Source: Budorcas taxicolor
Lineage: Eukaryota; Chordata; Mammalia; Artiodactyla; Bovidae
NCBI RefSeq assembly: GCF_023091745.1
Contig: NC_068922.1
Location: 24,342,001 to 24,406,000, forward strand
DNA: 64,000 nt
Direction of reading: 5' to 3'
Position numbers and translations under genes: made by a program. This document shows positions 1-10,944 of this stretch, in pieces; position 1 is the first letter of the stretch, and each line of letters begins with the position of its first letter. Under the pieces are notes generated by a model. That model saw only the letters and a list, made by a program, of their open reading frames with translations. It had not been told where the DNA came from and made no database searches.

Positions 1-617
1 TAAAATTTGGAATTCTTTAACCAGACCGTTTGTTGTGGTTATTTGATTTGGATTATTACCATAATCATGCTGTTGGATTGAATGACCATTTGCAAGGATC
101 TTGCAGGTGTAGAAGCAGTACATTCTAGAGGGCAGACTCTTTGTTTTAGAAATGGAGTTAGAGTGCAGAAATACTGAGATTTTAGGAATGTGGTGTCACA
201 GTTACTGAGCTTGAAAATGATCTAGCCCAGTTTTTGGACATGAGAAAAGGAAGGTCTAAAAAGATGAAGGGTATAAATTTCCCAGGATAGCATTTGGACA
301 TACAGAAGATTCCCACATACTGTCCATTCCAGGGGCAACTTAAAAGGTCTGCTATCCTTGGATGTCCTCTTTCCTAATTAGCTGTGTATATACACATATA
401 CCCTCCCTCGTGGACCTCCCTCCCTCCCCACCCACATCTTACCATCTTGGTCACCACAAACCACCTAGCTGCGCTCCCTGTGCCACACAGTGGGTTGGAG
501 GAAGAAAACTTGTGTTTATATTACAACCCTGTCTCTTCCCAGCTACATGGGCAGGTTGCTTTTTATTTATTAGTAGGTTTTTGTTTTGTTTATAGGTAAT
601 TACCATATATGCGGATA
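1..617. other. No recognised gene or repeat
   Basis: No exon-like or repeat consensus is recognised. Short open frames near 362-599 lie in C/T-rich sequence, have no recognisable domain and look like chance frames. Confidence 0.5.
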
Positions 618-783
618 GATGTAGTTGCACAATTGTTTATTTCCCCTCTGTATTGTAAGTTTTATAAGAAAAAGAACTGAGTATTTCTTGCTCACTGCAT
701 GTCTGAGACTTAGCAGCTGTTGGGCACACAATGGATATCCAATAAACATTTGTTGAATAAAAGAATGAATGAATGAGTGAGTA
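618..783 (+). mobile_element. L2 LINE 3' end fragment
   Basis: The stretch ends with the L2/MIR-type tail: a degenerate form of a caataaacatttgttgaa core at about 740-760 followed by a (gaat)n-like run. Preceding sequence resembles the L2 3' UTR (ctgtattgtaagttttataag). The copy is old and diverged. MIR shares this tail, so a MIR assignment is the main alternative. Confidence 0.6.
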
Positions 784-899
784 TAAAATAATGATTGAGT
801 GAAGGACACATCTCTTCGGTAGAACTGAATCCTTAATGTGAGAGCCATAACCTTATAAAGATTCTTTATCTAAAATACTGTTCCCTTTGCCAACATCCC

Positions 900-2145
900 T
901 TTCTGGATAGATGAGCTCCTGATGCACCCCTTCCCCAAACCTGCCTCTCCCATTTACTCCTCTCAGGAAGGGGTAGCTCCATTTTTCTGGTTACTGGGGT
1001 CAAAAACCTTAGGAGTCATCCTTCATGCTTATTCTTCACAGCCGGCAGTGAATTCATTTACAAATCTTGCAGCTGTGCCTTCCTGATGCACTGACATTTC
1101 GAATCTGACCAGTTCTCACCATCTCCCTTGCTACCAGCCTGGACGGAGCCTCCATTATTTCCCAGCTGGTTTACTGCTGCTGCTGCTGCTGCTGCTAAGT
1201 CGTTTCAGTCGTGTCGGACTCTGTGTGACCCCATAGACGGCAGCCCACCAGGCTCTGCCGTCCCCGGGATTCTCCAGGCAAGAACACTGGAGTGGGTTGC
1301 CATTTCCTTCTCCAATGCATGAAAGTGAAAAGTGAAAGGGAAGTCACTCAGTCATGTCCGACTCCTAGCGACCCCATGGACTGCAGCCTACCAGGCTCCT
1401 CCGTCCATGGGATTTTCCAGGCAAGAGTACTGGAGTGGGGTGCCATTGCCTTCCCCGTGGTTTACTGCAGTGGCCTTCTAACTTCTCTCTAGGCTTCCAT
1501 CTTGGGCCCACCCCACAGTCCAGGTTCAGCACCCAGCCAGAGCCATACTATGAGCACATAAGGCTCTTCATATGACTCCTCTGCTTATATTTTCCAGTGT
1601 CTTCCCACCTCTTCTCAGAGAAAAAGAAAAAGGCCTTCCAGTACATCAGATGAATAAGGCTCTACACTGTCTCACCCCTTGTAGCTCTCTGGCTTCTTAT
1701 ACCCCCCCAACCACCCATAACTGTGCTTCCGCTGCACTGACCCCCTTTCTATTCCTACAACATATCACATTGGCTCTCTCCTAAGCAGTTTTGGACTAAG
1801 CAGTTTGAACCTTTTTCTGGAATGTTCTTTCCCAGACACCTGCTTGACTCACTTCTTTCTTTACTCCCTCTTTTCTCAAATTCCCCTTCTCAGTGAAGCC
1901 TCTCTTGGCTACCCTGTTGAAGATGACACTCTAGGTTTTTATCCCCACCTTTCCTACACTCATTTCCTTTTAGCCTTTGTGACTATTATAACCATAAATT
2001 CTGTCTTTATCTTGTGTTTCTCCCATTCGAAGGCAAGCTCCATGAAGGTAGAGATTTTTACCTTCGTTTACTTCTGTACTTCTAGTGCCTAGAACAACAT
2101 GTGGCACATAGTAGGTGTTCAGTAAATACCTGTTGAATAAGTACA
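900..2145 (+). mobile_element. L2 LINE 3' half, split by a Bov-A2 SINE
   Basis: The sequence follows the L2 consensus from the end of the reverse-transcriptase region through the 3' UTR. Recognisable blocks are the 'aaaccttaggagtcatcc' block near 1004, the 'tggaatgttc' block near 1818, the 'aaggcaagctccatgaag' block near 2030, and the terminal 'cacatagtaggtgttcagtaaa' region near 2105. It is interrupted at 1178-1457 by a Bov-A2 SINE; the two L2 halves join cleanly once the SINE and one TSD copy are removed. The frame is decayed and no protein is expected. Confidence 0.85.
1178..1457 (-). mobile_element. Bov-A2 dimeric SINE with TSD
   Basis: Two Bov-A monomers stand in tandem on the minus strand, seen on the plus strand as gctaagtcg...gacggcagcc followed by a GAAAGTGAAAAGTGAAAG-type linker (about 1321-1338) and a second gtcatgtccgactc...ccatggactgcagcc unit. 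The 3' tail is an AGC repeat, seen as (tgc)n at 1178-1195. An 11-bp perfect TSD, tggtttactgc, lies at 1167-1177 and 1458-1468. Bov-A2 is a non-coding ruminant SINE thought to be mobilised by BovB, whose 3' end it shares. The intact TSD and low divergence mark a fairly young insertion. Confidence 0.93.
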
Positions 2146-2164
2146 TGGAGATGAAATAGTGTCT

Positions 2165-2262
2165 GTAACCTAAATAGGGTCTTACTAAAATTAAATGAAA
2201 ATGCATGTGCAGTGATCATCACAGTGCCTGGCACACAGTATGTGCTTAGTATCAGACACAAT
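2165..2262 (+). mobile_element. MIR SINE fragment
   Basis: The 3' part of MIR is recognised by 'cacagtgcctggcacacag' near 2221 followed by 'tatgtgcttagtatcagacac'. It lies directly downstream of the L2 tail but carries its own copy of the conserved block, so it is a separate insertion or a second L2/MIR tail. Confidence 0.65.
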
Positions 2263-2265
2263 TAC

Positions 2266-3580
2266 TGTGGTGTCTTCTCTGGTCTCCTGGACTTTTTGTC
2301 CCTCCTTTGACCAGGACTGTGGTCAGAGGCCCTGCTCTCCCAGGATCCTTAGCTGTTATTTTTGGAAATGACTTTGAAGAAGCCCCAAGGGTTGTTTATA
2401 TGTGCTGCTGGAAATAATTAGGAAATAAATACAGTTAACTCTCTAAGATACAGTGTAATTCTTTTCATTAAATACCTTCTGGCCTGGGGCTTCTGGAAAG
2501 TGGCTGCTGTAAGTTTCATCTTCAGGGTGAGATCGAAGGCTATCCTGATCTCTGGGTGGGACCTCCTGTAGTAGAGCAGGGGTCTGCTTCCCTTCTTGGG
2601 TCACACTGCAGTTCTTAAATGGCAGTGGCAGTGGAATGCTGGGGAGAGTGATATCCTGGGGGTGGGGGTAAAAGTGGAGATCAGAGCTAAGCTGGGCAAC
2701 AGAACTGTTTCTGGAACGTTATTTCTTAATCAAGTCATCTAATCAAGTCAGGACTGAGAGCAGAAACATGAGAAGGGACAGAGAGAAACTTTATGGGTCA
2801 CTAGTTGGCCACCCAGGTTGGGTTTTAACTACTTTTCCTGTCTCTTAATGCTGGATTTACTTCTTGCTTGACTTAACATGTCTGTTCTCATTGGTTGCCT
2901 CCTGGTCCAATGGATTCTAGCCGAGGAGGAGTTATAAGGCCATATCAATTAACCAATGATGTACTGCATTAAGAAAATCATAATATAAGTGGAGCCTTGT
3001 AAAGCTATCTCCAGGGCTTAGATTAGCCTATGTGGTAAATACTACTCCTTAATTCTAAAAATCCAGCTTAAGAATAGGCTGTACCTGTTTAAATGCACAG
3101 TTGGCTGAGCTGTTAGGATGTTTTTTATGGTTCTACCAGGATGTTGTGAGCAGATATTGTGCTTATGTGTTAAAGTTGGGTACATTGTTGCATTTCTATA
3201 AAATTACATACTAAGCCCTACAGCTCCTAATTCCTGCTAGCTAAGAGCAGTCACACTTTATGAGTTTACTCAGTGGATAGTATTTGCCATCCTGAGTGTT
3301 CATAATGGTTTTGCCTTAACAGAAAAAATGCTACGTTGTGCCAAATTTTGCTCTAGAAATAGAAGGAGAGTCTTGGGTTTAGTACTTGTAGGTTATCAGA
3401 TCTGTTCTTAGCATGCTCTGTGACCTTGTCCGATTTGCATTATTTTAGAGTAGCTTTTCTGGAGCCAGGAAAAGTTACCAAAGCAGCAAAAATGGGGCCA
3501 ACAACCTTGAAATATAGCCATTTGAAATCCGTTTTCTTATAACTGTAAGAGATGCAGCTGGAGCAACTTTTCAACAGAAA
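2266..3580. other. Unique DNA, nothing recognised
   Basis: No repeat consensus or exon is evident. Inverted and direct CCAAT-like motifs near 2890-2915 followed by an AT-rich word near 2930 are the only promoter-like features; see rejected items. Confidence 0.5.
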
Positions 3581-3581
3581 C

Positions 3582-3612
3582 TGTGTGTGTATGTATATAT
3601 GTGTTGTGTGTA
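3582..3612. repeat. Interrupted (TG)n/(TA)n microsatellite
   Basis: An imperfect alternation of tg and ta dinucleotides is visible. A 20-odd-base T run follows at about 3726-3744, in unassigned sequence. Confidence 0.8.
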
Positions 3613-3745
3613 GGGGAAGATAACAGACTCTAGGACAGAGGCTCAAAATATCACAACACAACACTGTAAAGGAAGAGGGAGTGGCTTAGCTTTCCAAACA
3701 ACTGTGTACACAGTTTTTTGTGTTCTTTTTTTTTTTTTTTTTTTG

Positions 3746-4259
3746 GTGCCTGGTTTGAACTTTTAGAACAAACACACTTTGTTCTAAATGTTTTTAATAA
3801 GTAGGTTGTTGGGAAACTTCTTCCTCCTAGAAACAATGTTACATGTGGAATTCAGGTTCCCAGCTGCCTTGGGAGAAATCTGTTTAATTCATTGCTGACC
3901 ATTAAAAAATGATACTGTAGGTTTCTTCTTCATATGAGAAAATCAGTATTAATTTCTAATTAAGAAGATTCTAATTTCCATTTTGTTATAACCAAAAGAT
4001 CTAGGCTGGCACTGTTGTAAGTAATCTCTCTCTTGACTCTTACTGGTATATTCAGCAGACCAACAGATTATATTACATATCATGTATAGTATACATCTGT
4101 AGTATAGAAAATAAGTAAGTGGACATATCCTTCTTTTAAATATATAGATAATATTGGATCTCCTGCATTTACAAATTTTTAAAAATCAATTTATAAAATC
4201 ATGTTACCTTAATAAAACATAAATAAATAAACCACATAACCAATGTTAACTACATAGAT
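3746..4259. other. AT-rich unique DNA, nothing recognised
   Basis: The stretch is very AT-rich, with short poly-A/T runs near 4170-4235, and ends at the left TSD of the neighbouring BovB insertion. Confidence 0.5.
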
Positions 4260-4272
4260 ATCCTTGAGAGTT

Positions 4273-5627
4273 CATGGTTTACGTATTGCTGAAGCCTGGC
4301 TTGGAGAATTTTGAGCATTACTTTACTAGCGTGAGATGAGTGCAATTGTGCAGTAGTTTGAGCATTCTTTGGCATTGCCTTTCTTTGGGATTGGAATGAA
4401 ACTGACCTTTTCCAGTCCTGTGGTCACTCACTGCTGAGTTTTCCAAATTTGCAGACACATTGAGTGCAGCACTTTCACAGCATCATCTTTTAGAATTTGA
4501 AATAGCTTTACTGGAATTCCATCACCTCCACTAGCTTTGTTTGTAGTGATACTTCCTAAGGCCCACTTGACTTCACATTCCAGGATGTCTGGCTCCAGGT
4601 GAGTGATCACACCATCGTGATTATCTGGGTCGTGAATATCTTTTTTGTGTAGTTCTTCTGTGTATTCTTACCACCTCTTCTTAATAACTTCTGCTTCTAT
4701 TAGGTCCATACCTTTTCTGTCCTTTATTGAGCCCATCTTTGCATGAAATGTTCCCTTGGTATCTCTAATTTTCTTGAAGAGATCTCTAGTCTTTCCCATT
4801 CTGTTCTTTCCCTCTATTTCTTTGCATTGATCACTGAGGAAGGCTTTCTTATCTCTCCTTGCTATTCTTTGGAACTCTGCATTCAAATGGGTATATCTTT
4901 CCCTTTCTCCTTTGGTTTTTGCTTCTCTTGTTTTCACAGCTATTTGTAAGGCCTCCCCAGGCAGCCATTTTTCTTTTTTGCATTTCTTTTCCATGGGGAT
5001 GGTCTTGATCCCTGTCTCCTGTACCATGTCATGAACCTCCATCCATAGTTCATCAGACACTCTGTCTATCAGATCTAGTCCCTTAAATGTATTTCTTACT
5101 TCCACTGTATAATCATAAGGGATTTGATTTAGGTCATACCCGAATGGTCTAGTGGTTTTTCTCACTTTCTTCAATTTAAGTCTGAATTTGGCAATAAGGA
5201 GTTCATGATCTGAACCACAGTCAGCTCCAGGTCTTATTTTTGCTGACTGTATAGAGCTTCTCCATCTTTGGCTGCAAAGAATATAATCAATCTGATTTTG
5301 GTGTTGACCATCTGGTGATGTCCATGTGTAGAATCTTCTCTTGTGTTGTTGGAAGAGGGTGTTTGCTATGACCAGTACGTTCTCTTAGCAAAGCTCTATT
5401 ATCCTTTGCCCTGCTTCATTCCGCATTCCAAGGCCAAATTTGCCTGTTACTCCAGGTGATTCTTGACTTCCTACTTTTGCATTCCAGTCCCCTATAATGA
5501 AAAGGACATCTTTTTTGGGTGTTAGTTGTAAAAGGTCTTGTAGGTTTTCATAGAACCATTCAACTTCAGCTTCTTCAGCATTACTGCTCAGGGCATAGAC
5601 TTGGATTACCATGTTATTGAATGGTTT
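4273..5627 (-). pseudogene. Inverted BovB segment: endonuclease to RT N-terminus remnant
   Basis: Read on the minus strand this encodes the middle of the BovB protein. The endonuclease signature GDWNAKVG falls near 5480-5505, within an open frame at 5385-5612. A 168-codon open frame at 4668-5174 covers the linker between endonuclease and RT, with DLNQIPYDYTVEVRN near its start. The N-terminal RT region (THLEPDILECEVKWALGS) is at about 4550-4610. Frames are broken between these blocks (for example around 5175-5384 and 4611-4667), so it cannot make a continuous protein. The usual DLNQIPYDYTVEVRN-type linker confirms BovB rather than L1. Confidence 0.88.
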
Positions 5628-6833
5628 ACTGTGAACTTCCAGATGTTCAAGCTGGTTTTAGAAAAGGCAGAGGAACCAGAGATCAAATTGCCAACATTTG
5701 CTGGATCATCAAAAACGCAAGAGAGTTCCAGAAAAACATATATTTCTGCTTTATTGACTATGCCAAAGCCTTTGACTGTGTGGATCACAACAAACTCTGG
5801 AAAATTCTGGACGAGATGGGAATACCAGACCACCTGACCTGCCTCTTGAGAAACCTATATGCAGGTCAGGAAGCAACAGTTAGAACTGGACATGGAACAA
5901 CAGACTAGTTCCAAATAGGGAAAGGAGTACATCAAGGCTGTATATTGTTACCCTGCTTATTTAACTTCTATGCAGGGTACATCATGAGAAACGCTGGGCT
6001 GGATGAAGCACAAGCTGGAATCAAGATTGCTGGGAGAAATATCAATAACCTCAGATATGCAGATGACACCACCCTTATGGCAGAAAGTGAAGAACTAAAG
6101 AGCATCTTGATGAAAGTGAAAGAGGAGAGTGAAAAAGTTGGCTGAAAACTCAACATTCAGAAAACTAAGATCATGGCATCTGGTCTCATCACTTCATGGC
6201 AAATAGATGGGGAAACAGTGGAAACAGTGGCTGACTTTATTTTTGGCTCCAAAATCACTGCAGATGGTGACTGCAGCTATGAAATTAAAAGATGCTTCCT
6301 CCTTGGAAGGAAAGATATGACCAACCTAGATAGCATATTAAAAAGCGGAGATATTACTTTGTCAACAAAGGTCCGTCTAGTCAAGGCTATGGTTTTTCCA
6401 GGAGTCATGTATGGATGTAAGAGTTGGATTATAAAGAAAGCTGAGTGCCAAAGAATTGATGCTTTTGAACTGTGGTGTTGGAGAAGACTCTTGAGAGTCC
6501 CTTGGACTGCTAGGAGATCCAATCAGTCCATCCTAAAGGAGATCAGTCCTGGGTGTTCATTGGAAGTACTGATGTTGAAGCTGAAACTTCAATATTTTGG
6601 CCTCCTGATGTGAAAAGCTGACTTATTGGAAAAGACCCTCATATTGGGAAAGAGTGAAGGCAAGAGTAGAAGGGGACGACAGAGGATGCGATGGTTAGAT
6701 GGCATCACCGATTCAATGGACATGAGTTTGGGTGGACTCCAGGAGCTGGTGATGGACAGGGAGGCCTGGCGTCCTGTGGTTCATGGGGTTGCAAGGAGTC
6801 AGACACAACTGAGTGACTGAATTGAACTCACTG
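5628..6833 (+). pseudogene. BovB RT core to 3' end, broken by nonsense changes
   Basis: The plus-strand part encodes the BovB RT core and C-terminal region. Motif A (FIDYAKAFD) at about 5745-5772 and the catalytic YADD at about 6055-6066 are both intact. The frame is stopped by a tag in place of the usual tgg near 5906 (the GHGTTDW position) and by a tga near 6143, and continues as fragments at 5945-6145, 6173-6613 and 6626-6820. The non-coding tail ends in the gagtgactgaattgaact BovB terminus. The element is inactive despite intact catalytic residues. Confidence 0.9.
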
Positions 6834-6846
6834 ATCCTTGAGAGTT

Positions 6847-7290
6847 AAGTCTCGTACAAGGCAAATCTTAGAGTCTTGCTGGGTCCACCCATCAGTGTCA
6901 TTCATGGCTTTGGGAGGAATAAGCAGCTCTCTAGCCACCTGCCCTGAGGCCTCTGCTGTGGCCACATCTGCACAGAAGGGTACTCGGCTACCTAGAAACT
7001 CACTGAGAGTTCTGATCCCACATTTCTCAAGTGTATCTGTGTCCTTTGTTTATCAGATCCCTGAGATTGGATGCTGCCATCTTGTACCCCTTCCATAGAA
7101 GTCACAAAACAATGATCCTTTTCCTTCTGCTTTGTCCTCCTGTCCTTCCTACAGTCTTCACCCTCTCTCCTTCCTTTGGTCTCATTTCCCATTAAACCCC
7201 AGCGTTCAGGTCCCTCAAATGCCTTTACACAAAATGTAACCCGCCCTCCCTCTAGTGGCGATCAGGAAATCTCTTCTGTTACCTTTCCCC
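6847..7290. other. Unique DNA, nothing recognised
   Basis: No recognised repeat or exon. The stretch between the BovB TSD and the L1 3' end is C/T-rich in its second half. Confidence 0.45.
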
Positions 7291-7292
7291 CC

Positions 7293-7612
7293 AACTTTAT
7301 TGAGATATAATTGCCGTATAAATTTGATTCATTTAAGGTGTACAATGTGTTGATTCGATACACTTATATGTTGAAAAATGATTACCATTAGTTAATACCT
7401 CATCACATCACATAACTGTCTTTTTTTCTTTCCTTTTTTTTTTTTTAGTGGTGAGAACATTTAAGCTCTATTCTATTTCCAATCCATTGATACACACATA
7501 TCGAAAAATGATCACCACCATATGATTAGCTAACGCCTCCATCCTGTGTTGTATTTACCTTTTGTGTGTGTGTGTGTGGTGAGAACATTTAAGTTCTACT
7601 CTCTTGGCAATC
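7293..7612 (-). mobile_element. L1 3' UTR (L1M type), internally duplicated
   Basis: Read on the plus strand it begins with the inverted L1 3' end: 'actttattgagatataatt' near 7294, then 'aaggtgtacaatgtgttgatt' and 'aaaaatgattacca'. A block of about 130 bases is present twice in tandem: the cga-tacac...aaaatgat-caccatta...gtgagaacatttaag order runs at about 7347-7485 and again at about 7486-7612. A short (TG)n run at 7563-7578 replaces the T-rich run of the first unit. Confidence 0.75.
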
Positions 7613-7950
7613 CATGACCTTGGTTAATATCAGGAGCTTGTTTTACCTACAGTCTTGGCAGTGGGCTGGCCCTTCCCCTCACAACCATCTCCAGAGACCT
7701 GGGAGTGGAGACTGTCTTGGTCACTCGTGCAGAGAATGGGTGTCCCGGCACTGGGGGGAGAGGGAGAAGGGGGATAAGAGACAGTTACTGTGAGAGTCTG
7801 TGGTTTCTTTTCTTTGGAGGACCTTGTACATTGCCCTGAGAACTTCCCTATCCAGTTCTAGCTTAGTTCCATGGGGTCCCATCTATGCATTCCCTATAGA
7901 CACAAAGACAGATTCAAAGCTTCTTTGATACCCTCTGGTTTCTGAAAAGT
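7613..7950. other. Unique DNA, nothing recognised
   Basis: GC-moderate sequence with a G-rich run near 7753-7775. No repeat or coding signal is recognised. Confidence 0.45.
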
Positions 7951-8171
7951 AGGACTTCTCAGGTGGTTCTAGTGGTAAAGTAGTCACCTGTCAATGTAGG
8001 AGACACAAGAAATGGGGGTTTGATCCTGGGGTTGGGAAGATCCCCTAGAGTGGGAAATGGGAACCCACTCCAGTATTCTTGCCTGAAAAAGAGTTGAATA
8101 TGACTGAGCATAGCATAAAAGAAAGTGAAGGGAAAGAAAGCAAACAAAAACAAAAACAAAAACAAAAACCC
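7951..8171 (+). mobile_element. Bov-tA SINE, internally deleted
   Basis: The tRNA-derived head begins at ggacttctcaggtgg, passes the B-box-like 'gggtttgatcctgg' near 8017 and the Bov-A body 'cccactccagtattcttgcctg', then skips the usual ccatggacagaggagcc block and resumes at 'gagttgaatatgactgagca'. The tail is an A-rich (aaaaac)n run. Pol III SINE, non-coding. Confidence 0.85.
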
Positions 8172-8502
8172 ACCAAGAGAGGTGAGATTTCAGGTTTCAT
8201 TTAGAGGTGTATTGGATCCCTGGTGGAGCGAAAAAGCTCTGATTTGTTGCATTTGTTGATTTCTGTGTTGTAAATACTTCTATCATAGCTGATTTCAGCA
8301 TGATGTCAACTGATTCTCAAAACTCTTCAAAATGTAACAATTAACACTCATGAATCTGTACAAAAATGCCTTCCTTATTCTACTGTTCATGTTGCAAGCA
8401 ATAAGGTAAGAGGAAAGATACAAGTTTTCCTCTTGTTCTTTCTCCTAGCCACTCCCTTGCCTTTTTAACTCTGTGAATAGTAGGGGGGGAAATGTTTAGA
8501 TC
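8172..8502. other. Unique DNA, nothing recognised
   Basis: AT-rich sequence without an identified repeat or exon. Confidence 0.45.
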
Positions 8503-8745
8503 CTAGAGTCAGCAAATTTGTTTTATAAGGACCCAGATACTAAATTAATAAATTAGACTTTGCAGTCCACATTAGATTTTTGTCACAGATTATTCTTTTT
8601 TTTTATTTTCAAACAACTGTTCCTAGTTTTTTTTTTCAAAGAACTATTCCTAACTAACGGGCAGTACAAAAAACAAAACATAGGCTATTGGTTGGATCGG
8701 GCCTCTGGGTCTGTTGACCCCTGGAATAGATGATCAGATGATTAG
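8503..8745 (+). mobile_element. hAT-Charlie-type DNA transposon remnant (MER family)
   Basis: The ends are inverted relatives: left 'gagtcagcaaatttg' and right 'tctgttgacccctgg'. The interior holds 'aaggacccagatactaaat' and 'agactttgcagtcc', matching the common mammalian non-autonomous hAT element with 'gggtcagcaaac' termini. It is diverged and lacks transposase. I recognise the family but do not assign an exact MER number. Confidence 0.7.
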
Positions 8746-8816
8746 AAATTTAAACTTCAGAAATTTGAAATTTATAATTTAAAATTTCTATATATACATA
8801 AAATGTGATACAAATT

Positions 8817-8951
8817 GCTGCTGCTGCTGCTGCTAAGTCGCTTCAGTCATGTCCGACTCTGTGCGACCCCATAGACGGCAGCCCACCAGGCTCCCCCGTC
8901 CCTGGGATTGTCCAGGCAAGAACACTGGAGTGGGGTGCCATTGCCTTCTCC
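8817..8951 (-). mobile_element. Bov-A monomer SINE with TSD
   Basis: A single Bov-A unit with an AGC-type tail (seen as tgctgctgc at 8817-8833) is flanked by a perfect 12-bp TSD, gtgatacaaatt, at 8805-8816 and 8952-8963. It corresponds to the distal half of a Bov-A2 dimer, so it is either a monomeric or a 5'-truncated dimer insertion. Its low divergence suggests youth. Confidence 0.92.
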
Positions 8952-8989
8952 GTGATACAAATTATATATACATATATATGTATGTGTGT

Positions 8990-9509
8990 GTTCAGTTCTG
9001 TTGCTCAGTCGTGTCTGACCCTTTGCTACCCCATGAACTGCAGCACGCCAGGCTTTGCTGTCCATCACCAACTCCCGGAGTTTACCCAAACTCATGTCCA
9101 TCGAGTCGGTAATGCCATCCAGCCATCTCATCCTCTGTTGTCCCCTTCTCCTCCTGCCCCCAATCCCTCCCAGCATCAGAGTCTTTTCCAATGAGTCAAC
9201 TCTTCGCATGAGGTGGCCAAAGTATTGGAGTTTCAGCTTCAGCATCAGTCCTTCCAATGAACACCCAGGACTGATCTCCTTTAGGATGGACTGCTTGGAC
9301 CTCTTTGCAGTCCAAGGAACTCTCAAGAGTCTTCTCCAACGCCACAGTTGAAAAGCATCAATTCTTCAGTGCTCAGCTTTCTTCACAGTCCAAGTCTCAC
9401 ATCCATACATGACCGCTGGAAAAACCATAGCCTTGACTAGATGGACCTTTGTTGGCAAAGTAATGTCTCTGCTTTTTAATATGCTATCTAGGTTGGTCAT
9501 AACTTTTCT
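8990..9509 (-). mobile_element. BovB 3' end, 5' truncated
   Basis: Read on the minus strand it encodes the C-terminal part of BovB ORF2 (ending MRWLDGITDSMDMS) and the 3' tail, which starts on the plus strand as gttcagttctgttgctcagtcg. An open stretch on the minus strand runs to 9326. The insertion sits in (TA/TG)n sequence; atatatatgtat occurs at 8972-8983 and 9514-9525 and may be its TSD, though low complexity weakens that. Confidence 0.9.
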
Positions 9510-9529
9510 GTGTATATATATGTATAAAT

Positions 9530-9736
9530 GGGCTTCCCTGGTGGCTCAGATGGTAAAGAATCCACCTGCAATGCGGGAGACCTGGGTTCAACCCCTAGGT
9601 TGGGAGGATCCCCTGGAGGAGGGCATGGAACCCACTCCAGTATTCTTGCCTGGAGAATCCCTACGGACAGAGGAGCCTGGTGGGCTACAGTCCATGGGGC
9701 CCCAAAGAGTCAGACACGATTGAGTGACTAAGCACA
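9530..9736 (+). mobile_element. Bov-tA SINE, nearly full length
   Basis: It starts with the tRNA-Glu-like head (gggcttccctggtgg...cctgggttcaacccc), continues into the Bov-A body (cccactccagtattcttgcc, ggacagaggagcctgg) and ends in cagacacgattgagtgactaagcac. It inserted in TA-rich sequence immediately beside the BovB 3' end. Frames across it are incidental. Confidence 0.93.
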
Positions 9737-10866
9737 CTATATGTATATATATATATTTCAAAGGTAAAGCCCAGACTGAGTGAGGTTATCCTGAGCATCT
9801 CACCATAGGACCCAAGCTTCGGTCTCTGTTAGAAGAATAAGGCCTCTCAGGGTTGGGGGTGGAGGAGGTGAGGACACCAAGGATGATCTCAGGGTTGACT
9901 AAGGAGAAGCCTAATCTTAGGGCATCCTTTTCTTCCCTTCTTTCTTTTATAAAAAAATTTTATTGAGATATAATTTATATATTATAAAATACATCCATTT
10001 AAAGTACACAGTTCAATTTTTTTTTTAGTGTATTCATAGGATTGTGCAACAATTGCCACATTCTAATTTTAGAACATTTCAGTCTCCTCGAAAATATATT
10101 CCCATACCATTACCAGTCAATAACCATTCCCTCTGTACCTTCCAGCCCTTGGCAGCCACCAAGCTACTCTCTGTCTCTATGGATTTGCTTGTTCTGGACA
10201 TTTCATATAAATGCAATGTTTGTCCTTTGTGAGTGGCTCCTTTCCTTTAGAACAATGTTTTCAAGGTTCATCCACATTGTAGCATGTATCAGTACTTCGT
10301 TTCTTTTTACTGTCAAGTAAGTATCTTGTATGGATATACCACATTTTGTTTACCCATTTATCAGTTGATAGATATCTGGGTTGTTTCTTATTTTTGGCTA
10401 ATATGAGTAATACTGTTATGAAAAGTCATGTACACCTCTGTATATGGATTTATGTTTTCATTTCTCTTGGGTAGATATCTAGGAGTGGCATTATCATGTG
10501 ATATGATAACTCTTATGTTTAGCATTTTGCAGAACTGCCACACTGGTTTTCAAAGAGGCTGCATCATTTTACATTGCCACCAGCATCATTTTACATTCCC
10601 ACCAGCAGTATATGAGGGCTCTATATTTTCCACATTCTTACCAACACTTGTCTCTTTTTTTGATTATAGTCATTCTAATGATGTGAAGTGGTATCTTCTC
10701 ATCATCATTTTGATTTACATTTCCTTATTGACTAATGATGTTGGGCATCTTTTCATGTGCTTATTGGGCATTTATATATTTCTTTGGAAAAATACATGTC
10801 TGTGCAAATATATTGTCCATTTTTTTTGTTTTCTTACTATATGTATTTTATTGAACTATAGTTGAG

Positions 10867-10942
10867 TTACAGTGTTTCAGGTGCAGAGCAAGGTGACTTA
10901 GTTATACATAGATGCATAGATTATTTTTTAGATTATTTTCCA
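10867..10942. repeat. Left copy of 76-bp direct repeat
   Basis: This L1-derived stretch recurs at 11200-11275 with three mismatches (positions 10879, 10911 and 10929). The two copies immediately flank the U2/Bov-tA insertion and behave as an exceptionally long target-site duplication, or as a local duplication made with the insertion. Confidence 0.85.
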
Positions 10943-10944
10943 TT

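Larger units (their letters stand above)
4260..6846 (+). mobile_element. BovB LINE insertion with inverted 5' half (twin priming)
   Basis: One BovB insertion is bounded by a perfect 13-bp TSD, atccttgagagtt, at 4260-4272 and 6834-6846. Its left part (4273-5627) reads as BovB on the minus strand and its right part (5628-6833) as BovB on the plus strand down to the 3' terminus. The two parts come from adjacent segments of the element: the inverted part ends in, and the plus part begins in, the same few bases of the reverse-transcriptase region (about six bases overlap). This is the signature of twin priming, known for L1, in which a second primer starts on the RNA and the 5' cDNA joins inverted. 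The copy is also 5' truncated within the endonuclease domain. Confidence 0.93.

Noticed and set aside
2880..2945. Promoter with CCAAT boxes and an AT-rich word
   Set aside because: Two CCAAT-like words and ttataagg occur together, but there is no CpG enrichment, no exon downstream and such words are common by chance.
9530..9600. tRNA gene in the SINE heads (this and other Bov-tA/CHR copies)
   Set aside because: The heads are tRNA-derived but fused to Bov-A or tail sequence, and no complete cloverleaf can be formed.
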